Below are positions 1 through 9,040 of a DNA stretch of 64,000 nt, piece by piece. Source of the stretch: Crocinitomicaceae bacterium (GTDB taxonomy: Bacteria; Bacteroidota; Bacteroidia; Flavobacteriales_D; Crocinitomicaceae). The notes under the pieces were generated by a model, which worked only from the letters and a program-made list of their open reading frames with translations, ran no database searches and had not been told where the DNA came from. A program made the position numbers and the translations under genes. Position 1 is the first letter of the stretch. Each line of letters starts with the position of its first letter. The stretch is from NCBI GenBank assembly GCA_016708105.1, contig JADJGJ010000002.1, forward strand, positions 682,001 to 746,000. Direction: 5' to 3'.

Positions 1-1
1 A

Positions 2-1018
2 TTATTGCAGTCTGTTTAAATTATCTTTTGCAATTTTAAAGTCAGGATTTATTTCTACCGCTTTCATGTAATTTTTTATCGCCTTTTGTTTATCTCCTTT
101 TTTCTCAAACGCCAAACCAAGGTTGTTGAAGGCCTGATAATATAGGGGATCAAGTTCGGTGGCTTTGTTCATATAATAAACTGCGCTATCTAGATTTTCC
201 TGAATAAGCAAATAAATATACCCCTGATTATAATAAGGGTCTGCCCAGGTTGAGTCAATATCATTCAGTGTCCGGTAACAATTTAATGCCTCTTCAATTC
301 TATTTCTATTTTGATAAAACATTCCTTTGTTATACCAAGCTTCTATACTTTCAGGGTAAATATCTAGTGCTGAGTTATAATATTCTACCGCAGTTGAATC
401 ACCAAGCTGATCATACATTACGCCAAGTTGTACGTAGGCTGAATAATTTTCGGGATCTTGTTCAATGGCTGTTTGAAAAGATGACAAGGCTAGGTCCCAA
501 CTCTCGGTCCTACCTGTCTGTAAAAAATCACTGCGATAAATCATTCCCTTCATAAAGTAAGGGTCACTTTGATAAGGATCTAGTTGGAGTGATTTATTCA
601 GATATGCAATTGCTGCGGCATTATTCTCAAGTAGAGCATAGAGTTTACCCATGCCGGCAAAGGCGGGAGCGTTGAGGGAGTCACGCTGAATAATAAAATC
701 AAAATGATATTTACTTTTTTCCAGATTTAATTTCGCCATCATGATGTCGGCGTAAAGTTTATGCACTTCTAAATTGGAGGAGTCAAGTGACAAATATTTC
801 TCAAGATCTAATTGCGCCTGATCAGCGTCTCCTTTGCGAACAAAAAATTTTGCTCTTTCAAATAATAGGAATTTGTTGTTTGGTTCTGCAGAAACTTTTT
901 TATTAAACCAAACCAAGGAGTCGGTTATAACAGTGTCTCTGTTTTCATTTACAGGTTGGCTTTCTCCTGAGCACGAAGCCAGAAAAATGAGAACGGGGAT
1001 AAATATTTTGAATTTCAC
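2..1018 (-). CDS. TPR-repeat lipoprotein
   Basis: Predicted periplasm-facing lipoprotein of 338 residues built almost entirely of tetratricopeptide repeats. The N-terminus is a lipoprotein signal with lipobox LASC (Cys16). From about residue 40 to the end there are repeated 34-residue units with the usual G/Y/A pattern, for example NLGLAFEKKGDKQKAIKNYM near the C-terminus. TPRs are protein-interaction scaffolds; the partner cannot be told from the sequence. It is transcribed alone, behind the recA terminator and a possible promoter (TACCTTTG) about 40 nt before the start. The stop codon lies at the window edge, so the gene is complete. Confidence 0.9.
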   Translation of the reverse strand: MKFKIFIPVLIFLASCSGESQPVNENRDTVITDSLVWFNKKVSAEPNNKFLLFERAKFFVRKGDADQAQLDLEKYLSLDSSNLEVHKLYADIMMAKLNLEKSKYHFDFIIQRDSLNAPAFAGMGKLYALLENNAAAIAYLNKSLQLDPYQSDPYFMKGMIYRSDFLQTGRTESWDLALSSFQTAIEQDPENYSAYVQLGVMYDQLGDSTAVEYYNSALDIYPESIEAWYNKGMFYQNRNRIEEALNCYRTLNDIDSTWADPYYNQGYIYLLIQENLDSAVYYMNKATELDPLYYQAFNNLGLAFEKKGDKQKAIKNYMKAVEINPDFKIAKDNLNRLQ

Positions 1019-1056
1019 AAAGACTGATTTGATTCAAATTTAGAATAATAGATTTA

Positions 1057-1064
1057 CAAAGGTA
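1057..1064 (-). promoter_or_regulatory. Possible -7 element of the TPR lipoprotein gene
   Basis: TACCTTTG on the minus strand matches the Bacteroidota -7 consensus TAnnTTTG and lies about 40 nt before the start codon, just downstream of the recA terminator. No TTG is seen at the expected -33 spacing. Confidence 0.35.
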
Positions 1065-1085
1065 TCATTCATTGATTGAAGTGTA

Positions 1086-1122
1086 TAAAAAAAGGAGTGC
1101 CGGAAAAAATCCAACACCCCTC
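1086..1122 (-). terminator. Rho-independent terminator of recA
   Basis: On the minus strand an 11-bp stem with a few G-U pairs (GGGGTGTTGGA against TCCGGCACTCC) is followed by a run of seven T. It lies about 50 nt past the recA stop codon. Confidence 0.7.
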
Positions 1123-1170
1123 TTTTGTTTGGTAGAAGTAAATCTGCCGCGCTTGTTGTAAGCCTGAAGC

Positions 1171-2178
1171 TTACGCGTTTTCTTTAGCTGAAAGTTCGTC
1201 AATGATTTTTTGCTCGAGCTCTTCCATCAATTCTTCATTGTCTTTGAGAATAATTTTCACAGCATCTCTGCCTTGCCCAAGTTTGGTATCGCCGTAGCTG
1301 AACCAGGAGCCGCTTTTTTTAATGACACCCAGCTCAACCCCTAAATCGACGATTTCACCCACCTTAGAAATTCCTTCTCCATACATAATATCAAATTCGG
1401 CCTTTTTGAAAGGAGGCGCAACTTTATTTTTTACAATTTTCACTTTGGTTCTGCTTCCGGTCACTTCATCTCCTTCTTTAATTTGACTGGCTCTCCTTAT
1501 ATCTACGCGTATAGAAGAGTAGAACTTAAGTGCGTTACCCCCCGTAGTAGTTTCAGGATTTCCAAACATAACACCGATTTTGTCGCGGAGCTGATTAATA
1601 AAAATGCAGCATGTATGTGCTTTATTAATAGAGCCTGTCAATTTTCTGAGCGCTTTGGACATCAATCTGGCTTGTAATCCCATTTGAGAATCACCCATTT
1701 CTCCTTCAATTTCAGCTTTTGGCGTTAATGCAGCAACTGAGTCAATCACTAGGATGTCTACTGCACCTGAGCGAATCAAATTGTCTGCAATTTCAAGGGC
1801 TTGCTCTCCATTGTCAGGCTGTGACACCAAGAGGTTTTCAGTATCTACCCCGAGTTTTTCGGCATAAAACCTGTCAAAGGCGTGCTCTGCATCTATAAAA
1901 GCTGCTATGCCTCCTGCCTTTTGTGCCTCTGCAATTGCGTGCAGCGCAATGGTTGTTTTACCTGATGACTCAGGACCAAATATTTCAATAATACGGCCTT
2001 TTGGAAATCCTTTCACTCCCAGTGCCAAATCAAGTGATACCGAGCCTGAAGAAATTACATCCATTTCTTCTACTGCTGAATCACCAAGTTTCATTACGGT
2101 ACCTTTGCCGTAAGCTTTTTCAAGTTTGTCTAGCGTTAATTGCAACGCTTTGATTTTTTCATTGTTTACTTCTGCCAT
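1171..2178 (-). CDS. recA: Recombinase RecA
   Basis: DNA-dependent ATPase for homologous recombination. The Walker A motif GPESSGKTT, the FIDAEHAFD segment, the Walker B-like ILVIDSVAAL and the L1/L2 region around GNPETTTGGNALKF are all present, and the C-terminus is acidic as usual. An upstream in-frame ATG at 2274 would add 32 residues with no RecA character; the start at 2178 (MAEVNNEKIK) gives 335 residues, the normal length, and is preferred. The gene is monocistronic, followed by a terminator and divergent from the nuclease gene at 2522. No LexA-type operator was recognised. Confidence 0.98.
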   Translation of the reverse strand: MAEVNNEKIKALQLTLDKLEKAYGKGTVMKLGDSAVEEMDVISSGSVSLDLALGVKGFPKGRIIEIFGPESSGKTTIALHAIAEAQKAGGIAAFIDAEHAFDRFYAEKLGVDTENLLVSQPDNGEQALEIADNLIRSGAVDILVIDSVAALTPKAEIEGEMGDSQMGLQARLMSKALRKLTGSINKAHTCCIFINQLRDKIGVMFGNPETTTGGNALKFYSSIRVDIRRASQIKEGDEVTGSRTKVKIVKNKVAPPFKKAEFDIMYGEGISKVGEIVDLGVELGVIKKSGSWFSYGDTKLGQGRDAVKIILKDNEELMEELEQKIIDELSAKENA

Positions 2179-2521
2179 AACATTTGTTTTTTTTGTCAAA
2201 GAAATCGCCTCAGACCGTAAACTATTTACGACCCCTTTTTTTACACTATTCGATTTAACTATTTCTACACGCACAAACTTTTGATCAGAAAGCTTGTGCT
2301 TATTTTACTCTCAACACCATCGAATGATTCATTATATTTATCACTTTTACCTATCAGAGTGTTTCGTTTGATTCAATCTGTAAGACGATATATTAATCAT
2401 TAACTGACACAAAACTAATCATAAAATTGATATCTGCTTAAATAACAGTCAATATTTATGAACAAATGATATTTGATTTAGTGTTTATAAATACATTAAC
2501 TAGCAGTAATACAGGTGTATA
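2179..2521. other. Divergent intergenic region recA / nuclease
   Basis: 343 AT-rich bases between two divergent genes. It must hold both promoters, but no full TTG-N19-TAnnTTTG match was found; GATATTTG near 2469-2476 is one mismatch from a plus-strand -7 element. No small gene or strong inverted repeat was seen. Confidence 0.5.
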
Positions 2522-5356
2522 ATGAATAATTATTTGAAAAATATTACCGATAAAATATTTTTAATAAGCGAAAAGTCAATTGACGATATTTCAATCATTT
2601 TGCCGGGAAAACGAGCTGCTGTCTATATCCAGAAATATCTTGCTGAGCATCACACAAAACCATTATTCTTACCAGAAATTCTGACTATTGATGAGTGGAT
2701 TACTTCTTATTCTGAAAAAAGAATTCTCAGTCAACACGAACTCATGTTCAGTTTTTTTGATGTGCACAAACAATTGAGTCCTTCAACCAATGAATCATTC
2801 AATGAATTCGCAAAGTGGGCCACAAATCTGCTGGCTGATTTTGACGAGGTGGATCGGAATTTGATTGATCCAAAGGCTATTTTCAGAGATTTGAGAAATA
2901 TTAAGGAATTGGAACAGTGGAGTTTCTCTGACAGTGAACTCAGTAAAGGACAGCAACAATTTATGCATTTATGGGATAGTTTGCCAAAATACTATGAGAA
3001 ATTGCACCACACGCTAAATGCTAACGGTGAAACAACCCGTGGTATGGTTTACAGAAATCTTGCAAATGAAATTGATCATATTAATTTTCACCGCAAGTAT
3101 TTTCTTTTTGCAGGATTCAATGCGCTATCTGCAAGTGAAGAAAAAATAATCAGGCATTTGGTAAAGTATCAGTTAGCTGAATTTATTCCAGATGTTGATG
3201 AATTTTATTTTCTCAATGAGGGTCATGAGGCCGGGTATTTTTATAGAAAGATTTATAATAGTTGGAATAGCAAACCGACGTTAAGTTCTTTTTTCAAAGA
3301 TGTACCAAAGGAAATTACTGTAATTGAAAGTGCTCAACAAACGGGTCAAGCACGCATTGCCGGAAAAATTCTGCACTCTTTATCAAAAATTCAAGGGCAC
3401 GACATGAGTAAAACTGCCATTGTGCTTGCTGACGAATCACTATTAATTCCTTTTCTGAAATACATTCCCGATGAACTTGGGAATGTCAACGTTACGATGG
3501 GGTATCCTATAAAACTTACCCATTTTAAAAGTTTACTTGATCAGATATTTGAATTGCAATTTAGCTTTTCCAAATTTTCCAATTCAAAGTTATATCACAG
3601 AAATCTTCTTAGGATTTTAGATCACGCATTTATACGCGCGATGATTAAAAAACAAGAGAAGGTTCAGGAAATTGAAGAAGAAATTAAAGCCAAAAACAAA
3701 GTATTTATAGATTGGATTGAAGTTGGGCAAACTTTGCCTGAACTTGAGCCCTTGTCTAATGTATTCAAATATTGGAGTGATTGCGTTAATGATGGATTTA
3801 AAGCTATGCGTGAATTGGTATCTTGCTTGTATCATCATTTCAAAAAAATATCATCTGCACATCTTGAACTTGAAATTTTGTATCACTTCATGGTGGCGGT
3901 TAAAAAATTTGAGCAAATTCATGTTAAGTATCCTCATGAATTAGATTTAAAAACTTTCAGAAAAATTATGTTTCAGTTTTGGCAACAAGATTCGTTGTCA
4001 TTTCTAGGTAACCCAATTGAAGGTTTGCAGATTATGGGAATACTTGAAACGAGGCTGATTGATTTTGATACGCTAATTATTCTAGGTATGAATGAAGGTC
4101 AGATGCCACAAGTTGGAATCAGTAATTCCATGATTCCGTATGACCTTCGCAACTTTCATGGATTGCCAACTGAAGAAGAACGTCAAGCGATTTACGCACA
4201 CCATTTTTATCGTTTATTGCAGCGTGCAAAAACGGTGTACATGACTTACAACAGTTCAGCTGATGGCATAGGTAATTCAGAAAAAAGCCGATACATTGAG
4301 CAAATGAAAAATGAACTCATTACGCTACCAGGTTATATGTATCATGAATATACCTATAGTTCTGAAGATTCAGGCGCTAATATTAACATGCCTCAATATG
4401 CTTCAGTGAATTCAGTGCATGAAAAACTTGATCATTATTTTACAAACAAGGGCTTATCGCCTTCTGCGCTGAACAAACTAATTAGTTGTCCGTTGGATTT
4501 TTATTACCGGTATATTTTAGAAATGAAAGAGGATAGTGGGGTAGAGGAAAATATTGAATCATCAACTTTTGGTACAAAAATTCATAAGGTGCTTGAAAAT
4601 ATTTTTAGAAAACACTTTTTGGAAACAGGGCAACCACTCAGCGCAAAAATTCTGAAAGATGAGAAAAAAAATCTGTCATCGTATTTATGGAATGAATATG
4701 TTTTAGAGAATGCAGATGAGCCGGGAAAAGTGTTGTTTGAGGCAGAGGAATTGAAATATGGGCAGAATAAATTATCGTATGAAATTTCACTTGGTTTTTT
4801 AGAGCGATTTATTGACAGACAAATTATAGAAATTGAACAATCAAATGATCCAATTTTTATTCAGCATCTTGAGCACCATCTTGAAACCACAATAGAAATT
4901 GATACTGTTTTAGGAAAAAAATCAATCAGATTGATAGGTAATGCAGATCGCATTGATCGGATTAATCAAACTACTCGAATTATTGATTACAAAAGTGGAA
5001 AATGTGACCGAGAGAAAGTTAATTTTCCGGACAATTATTTGGATCAAGATCAGATGTTCAAATTATTTGAAGGTTCAAAAAGATCCTATGCCAGACAATT
5101 GTTGATGTACGCTGTACTATTCGAAAATAATGGTTCAGTGAGGACACCATTCTCTGCCGGAATTATCAGCATGATTAATCTTTCATCTTGGTTGCAGTTT
5201 GTTAAAAGTACAAGTGCTGAAGATGGAATTATTTCTCATGAAATGTTGAAATTATTTAAAGATGAATTAGGCAGACAAATTGCTTTATTGTATGATCCGA
5301 ATTTTATTTTTAGTCATCATGCAGACTCTGCATTTTGTGAGCATTGCAATAAATAA
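2522..5356 (+). CDS. AddB-like PD-(D/E)XK nuclease/helicase-fold protein
   Basis: Large protein (944 residues) of the family found in Bacteroidota as an AddB-like partner in double-strand-break processing. The N-terminal two thirds have a degenerate helicase fold: LPGKRAAVYIQKYL stands where a Walker A loop would be but lacks GKT/S. The C-terminal third carries the nuclease signature GNADRIDR...IIDYKSGK at about residues 805-826. A Cys in the SCPLDFYYRYI motif (about residue 655) and the terminal CEHC match Fe-S cluster ligands of AddB/Cas4-type nucleases. The chain ends three residues after CEHC, so a fourth cysteine is not evident. No addA-like gene is adjacent. Confidence 0.85.
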   Translation: MNNYLKNITDKIFLISEKSIDDISIILPGKRAAVYIQKYLAEHHTKPLFLPEILTIDEWITSYSEKRILSQHELMFSFFDVHKQLSPSTNESFNEFAKWATNLLADFDEVDRNLIDPKAIFRDLRNIKELEQWSFSDSELSKGQQQFMHLWDSLPKYYEKLHHTLNANGETTRGMVYRNLANEIDHINFHRKYFLFAGFNALSASEEKIIRHLVKYQLAEFIPDVDEFYFLNEGHEAGYFYRKIYNSWNSKPTLSSFFKDVPKEITVIESAQQTGQARIAGKILHSLSKIQGHDMSKTAIVLADESLLIPFLKYIPDELGNVNVTMGYPIKLTHFKSLLDQIFELQFSFSKFSNSKLYHRNLLRILDHAFIRAMIKKQEKVQEIEEEIKAKNKVFIDWIEVGQTLPELEPLSNVFKYWSDCVNDGFKAMRELVSCLYHHFKKISSAHLELEILYHFMVAVKKFEQIHVKYPHELDLKTFRKIMFQFWQQDSLSFLGNPIEGLQIMGILETRLIDFDTLIILGMNEGQMPQVGISNSMIPYDLRNFHGLPTEEERQAIYAHHFYRLLQRAKTVYMTYNSSADGIGNSEKSRYIEQMKNELITLPGYMYHEYTYSSEDSGANINMPQYASVNSVHEKLDHYFTNKGLSPSALNKLISCPLDFYYRYILEMKEDSGVEENIESSTFGTKIHKVLENIFRKHFLETGQPLSAKILKDEKKNLSSYLWNEYVLENADEPGKVLFEAEELKYGQNKLSYEISLGFLERFIDRQIIEIEQSNDPIFIQHLEHHLETTIEIDTVLGKKSIRLIGNADRIDRINQTTRIIDYKSGKCDREKVNFPDNYLDQDQMFKLFEGSKRSYARQLLMYAVLFENNGSVRTPFSAGIISMINLSSWLQFVKSTSAEDGIISHEMLKLFKDELGRQIALLYDPNFIFSHHADSAFCEHCNK

Positions 5357-5436
5357 AATTGCAGCACCATTATTATCAACTGAAGTAAATGATGCAGATC
5401 ATTTTTTGTTTTCTCTAAAATGCTGATCTTGCCAGA

Positions 5437-6516
5437 ATGAAAGTTACTGCACTCGTTATCTTTATCGGTCTTTTTCTTCTTTCTTGTCGTAAGGATAAAC
5501 ATTATCCAGTAACCATGCATGAGCAGTGGGGAGAATACAATCCACAGCCGTATAATTTTCCTGTGGCATTTGAAAATTTTCCGGCGGTACCTGAACCTGA
5601 CTGGAATAAAACTACTGTAGAAGGAGCATATCTGGGAAGAAAATTATATTATGATACAATTCTTTCAATGAATGGTAGATCTTGTTCAACGTGTCATCAT
5701 CAAGAAGAAGGATTCACTTCCGGCATTCCGGGTCCAAATGGCATGAGCATTCCTCCGCATGTAAATCTAGCATGGAACAGCAATTATGGTTGGCTGGGAG
5801 ATACGCATGCTTTGGACAGTGTGGCCCTTGCTGATTTGGCTGAAGGAAATATTTTTCTGAACGCAAATAATGATAGCATTTTATCCCGATTAAGCAGACA
5901 TGATGAATATCCAAAATTATTTTGGCAAGCATTCGGAATTGAAATAATAAAATTAACTACTGATGAAAGAAAAAAATATATCAGCTACGCACTTGCACAA
6001 TTCATGCGAACCCAAATTTCATACAATTCAAAATTTGATAAATACCTGCGTGGAGAAGTGAGTTTGACCTCGGATGAAATTGCCGGATTTTCATTATTCA
6101 TGGATGAAAATGGAGGAGACTGTTTTCATTGTCATGGAAGTTCAAGTAATCCCATGTGGCGTGATAATTTGATGCATAATAATGGGTTGAATTCTACATT
6201 CAGTGGTAATGATTTAGGGTTGTTCAATATTACCGGAAATACGTCAGATATTGGAAAATTTAGAACACCAACCTTGCGCAATATTGAACTGACAGCGCCT
6301 TATATGCATGATGGTCGTTACGCTACACTTGAAGAGGTAGTTGAATTTTATAGTACCGGTCTACAGCATTCGGTTTATATTGATCCGTTGATGAAAAAAG
6401 TGGATGATGGAGGGGTACTGTTAAATCCGGTTGAAAAAACGCAAATGGTGGCCTTTCTGAAAACACTTACGGATGATACATTTACCAGTAACCCTGAGCT
6501 AAGTAAACCAGAATAA
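5437..6516 (+). CDS. Di-haem cytochrome c peroxidase (MauG/CCP family) lipoprotein
   Basis: Predicted periplasmic lipoprotein of 359 residues. The signal peptide ends in lipobox LLSC (Cys17). Two c-type haem motifs, CSTCH (about residue 87) and CFHCH (about residue 230), are arranged as in bacterial cytochrome c peroxidases and MauG-like proteins. FRTPTLRNIELTAPYMHDGR near the C-terminus is the family's conserved loop with a Met that can ligate the second haem. Likely role: reduction of H2O2 or oxidation of a partner. The specific substrate cannot be inferred. It follows the nuclease gene after 80 nt and converges with the next gene across 4 nt. Confidence 0.9.
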   Translation: MKVTALVIFIGLFLLSCRKDKHYPVTMHEQWGEYNPQPYNFPVAFENFPAVPEPDWNKTTVEGAYLGRKLYYDTILSMNGRSCSTCHHQEEGFTSGIPGPNGMSIPPHVNLAWNSNYGWLGDTHALDSVALADLAEGNIFLNANNDSILSRLSRHDEYPKLFWQAFGIEIIKLTTDERKKYISYALAQFMRTQISYNSKFDKYLRGEVSLTSDEIAGFSLFMDENGGDCFHCHGSSSNPMWRDNLMHNNGLNSTFSGNDLGLFNITGNTSDIGKFRTPTLRNIELTAPYMHDGRYATLEEVVEFYSTGLQHSVYIDPLMKKVDDGGVLLNPVEKTQMVAFLKTLTDDTFTSNPELSKPE

Positions 6517-6520
6517 TGAT

Positions 6521-7003
6521 TCACCAAATTCCACGGGCGGCATTGATCATCAATAGAAAAATCACAGTGATAACCACCATTCCAAGCCGGGGAACAATTT
6601 TTAATTTAATGTGAAAATCAGCCATTGCATTGGGATCTTTTTCTTGAATGTATCCAAGTTTTCTGGCAAGCTTATGTTCTATAAAAAAATGGAAGATAGC
6701 TAACACAGTTGCCATAATTCCACCGACTAAAATTGATAATCCCCATCTGCCTGCAAACAATCTGGACAAATCATCACCTGTCACCAAATAAACAAGGGCT
6801 ACACCGGTAATTAGAGCGAGCACTGCCAATATAGATGCCATTTTAAAAACTGCCGGAAATACTTTGGCAAAATATTCACTTCGTACCTGATCATTCATTT
6901 TTTCAGCAGCCGGAATAATGATGAAATTTATTACTGCAATTTCACCAATCCAGAATGCGCCGGACAAAACGTGAATAGTTCGTATCAAATTGAGAAATTC
7001 CAT
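6521..7003 (-). CDS. Four-helix membrane protein, CopD/DUF2269-like
   Basis: Small integral membrane protein (160 residues) with four predicted helices: about residues 5-30, 52-76, 85-108 and 133-157. The motif IHVLSGAFWIGE in helix 1, with a conserved His and a Trp-Ile-Gly pair, resembles the CopD/YphA-like superfamily, some members of which bind haem or copper. Function is not established. A good promoter (TTG-N19-TAACTTTG) precedes it, so it is probably transcribed alone. Confidence 0.65.
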   Translation of the reverse strand: MEFLNLIRTIHVLSGAFWIGEIAVINFIIIPAAEKMNDQVRSEYFAKVFPAVFKMASILAVLALITGVALVYLVTGDDLSRLFAGRWGLSILVGGIMATVLAIFHFFIEHKLARKLGYIQEKDPNAMADFHIKLKIVPRLGMVVITVIFLLMINAARGIW

Positions 7004-7022
7004 GTTGGTAGATTAGTGGTGT

Positions 7023-7052
7023 CAAAGTTATTGCAGAATAAAAAAGAGGCAA
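7023..7052 (-). promoter_or_regulatory. Bacteroidota-type promoter
   Basis: On the minus strand TTG (7052-7050), 19 nt, TAACTTTG (7030-7023) fits the -33/-7 consensus well and lies 20 nt before the start of the CopD-like gene. It overlaps the terminator of the preceding gene. Confidence 0.6.
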
Positions 7053-7074
7053 ATACCTTGTTTGAGGTATTTAC
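7040..7074 (-). terminator. Terminator of the small secreted-protein gene
   Basis: Perfect 8-bp stem AAATACCT/AGGTATTT with a 6-nt loop, followed on the minus strand by a T-rich tract (CTCTTTTTTATT). It lies about 70 nt past the stop of the gene ending at 7144. Confidence 0.6.
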
Positions 7075-7143
7075 TGTTTTGGTTTGCTGAAGTCAAACAA
7101 TATAGCCAAACTGTTAATTCTTATAAAGGAATAAAATATCTCA

Positions 7144-7500
7144 TCACGCTTGAAAGATGATTTCACCTTCAAATGTGATTCTTTCAACCCAACCGGCTGC
7201 TCCACTTTGTCCAATAGATTCACTGAATAATCCGTAGGTAATGGTAACCGTTTTGCCTTCATATTTATTTTTCAGTATTTCAAATTCACGCGCCGGTATG
7301 AGCAGAAAAAGAGTTCCTTTTTTAGCCGGAATTCGAATGCCGGTATCAACGGCTTCCATACATTCATTGGGATTATCAGAGCCATTATAGGTTATAGATT
7401 CAGATCTAAATAGGGTTTCTATCGTAATTAATTCTTGCTGGCTGATTACAGATTGGTTGAGAATTATCAGAGTAAAAAGTATAAATCCGGATTTTTGCAT
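7144..7500 (-). CDS. Small secreted protein of unknown function
   Basis: 118 residues beginning with a clear signal peptide (MQKSGFILFTLIILNQSVIS, cleavage near residue 20). The mature part is about 98 residues, predicted mostly beta, with a Cys at about residue 47. No family was recognised. It is monocistronic, ending in a terminator hairpin, and upstream lies a 220-nt gap shared with the divergent photolyase gene. Confidence 0.65.
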   Translation of the reverse strand: MQKSGFILFTLIILNQSVISQQELITIETLFRSESITYNGSDNPNECMEAVDTGIRIPAKKGTLFLLIPAREFEILKNKYEGKTVTITYGLFSESIGQSGAAGWVERITFEGEIIFQA

Positions 7501-7723
7501 AACTCAAAATTTGTAGATTATATCTTGATCTGTTGTTAGATACAAATCAAAGTCAAGATAGTTCATTTTATTGAATTTATAAAGATTCTTTTTAAAAGAA
7601 CTCAGAAATAAATCATGTGCTTGATAAAAGTTTTATTGAACGGAGATACTATTGAAAATTGAAGGAACTTTTGCAGAACAATTTCTCTCAAAATTTGTTG
7701 ATTAGTAATGAAAGAAAATTTAT

Positions 7724-9040
7724 ATGAGTGAATCATTGGTTGTATTTTGGTTTAGAAGGGATTTAAGATTGCATGATAATGTAGGATTGAATGCCGCTTT
7801 AAATTCTGGCAAACTTGTTTTACCTATCTTCATTTTTGATGATCAAATTTTAAAAAATATTGACCAAGATGATGCCCGGTTAAATTTCATCTATGACCAA
7901 TTGCAGAAAATTAATGATCAATTAGTAAATTATGGTTCTGCCCTTGAGATATTAAAGGGAAACCCTGTTGATGTATGGAAAGATATCACAGATAAATATA
8001 GAGTAACTCAGGTTTATTTTAATCATGATTATGAACCGTATGCAATACAAAGAGATTATGAAGTAGAGGTTTTATTATGCAGCAAATCAATTGGTGTACA
8101 TGCGTTTAAAGATCATGTTATTTTTGAGAAGGATGAAGTTGTAAAACCAGACCGTTTCCCTTATACAGTTTATACCCCGTATAAAAATAAGTGGTTAGAG
8201 AAATTTGAAACCATAAAGGAAGAATTGCAAGAAAAAAAAACTCACACAAAAACAAATTATTTATGCCGCATTTCAATTTTCCCTTCACGAGAAGAATTGG
8301 GGATTAAAAACTCAGCTATACGAGTACCAGAATTTGATCTAACTAAAATTAAGAATTACAAAAAATATCGTGATTTTCCGTTTCCTGATAATACTAGCCA
8401 TGTTGGTCCGCATTTGAGATTTGGAACTATTAGCGTGAGAGAATTAGCATTGCGCGCAATACAAATTGATGAGGTGTATTTGTCGGAAATAATCTGGCGT
8501 GATTTTTTTATTCAGATACTATATCATTTTCCATATGTTACTGAATGGAGTTTTAAAAAACAATACGAATTTATACGGTGGGAAAACCGGACAGATCATT
8601 TTGAAAAATGGTGCAGCGGAGAAACAGGATATCCAATTGTTGATGCGGGTATGAGGCAACTCAATGCCACGGGTACTATGCACAACAGAGTGCGTATGGT
8701 ATGCGCAAGTTTTCTTGTAAAACATTTATTAATTGATTGGAGATGGGGTGAAGCATATTTTGCAGAAAAATTGCTTGATTTTGAACTTGCATCAAATAAT
8801 GGAAACTGGCAATGGGCTGCCGGTTGCGGATGTGATGCAGCTCCTTATTTCAGGGTGTTTAATCCATCAATTCAGCAAGAAAGATTTGACCCTGAATTGA
8901 ATTATATCCGCACATGGATTCCCGGCTATGAATCGTCCAATTATATTAAGCCCATAGTTGAACATAATTTTGCCCGAGAAAGAGCTATTCAAAGATTCAA
9001 AGACGGACTTCACGAAGCAGGCATGAATAATCAAAATTAG
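7724..9040 (+). CDS. phr: Deoxyribodipyrimidine photolyase/cryptochrome
   Basis: Light-driven DNA repair flavoprotein of 438 residues. The N-terminal antenna-domain signature VVFWFRRDLRLHDN is present. The FAD-binding C-terminal half contains the strongly conserved block NNGNWQWAAGCGCDAAPYFR followed by VFNP, as in class I CPD photolyases, and DAGMRQLNATGTMHNRVRM. The Trp in GNWQWA matches the electron-transfer chain. Whether it repairs CPDs or (6-4) products cannot be settled by eye, though the WQWA...DAAPYFR block favours CPD photolyase. Its stop overlaps by 4 bp the stop of the convergent ABC transporter gene. Confidence 0.93.
   Translation: MSESLVVFWFRRDLRLHDNVGLNAALNSGKLVLPIFIFDDQILKNIDQDDARLNFIYDQLQKINDQLVNYGSALEILKGNPVDVWKDITDKYRVTQVYFNHDYEPYAIQRDYEVEVLLCSKSIGVHAFKDHVIFEKDEVVKPDRFPYTVYTPYKNKWLEKFETIKEELQEKKTHTKTNYLCRISIFPSREELGIKNSAIRVPEFDLTKIKNYKKYRDFPFPDNTSHVGPHLRFGTISVRELALRAIQIDEVYLSEIIWRDFFIQILYHFPYVTEWSFKKQYEFIRWENRTDHFEKWCSGETGYPIVDAGMRQLNATGTMHNRVRMVCASFLVKHLLIDWRWGEAYFAEKLLDFELASNNGNWQWAAGCGCDAAPYFRVFNPSIQQERFDPELNYIRTWIPGYESSNYIKPIVEHNFARERAIQRFKDGLHEAGMNNQN

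Noticed and set aside
2179..2274. 32-residue N-terminal extension of recA
   Set aside because: The extra residues are not RecA-like and the inner ATG gives the standard length.
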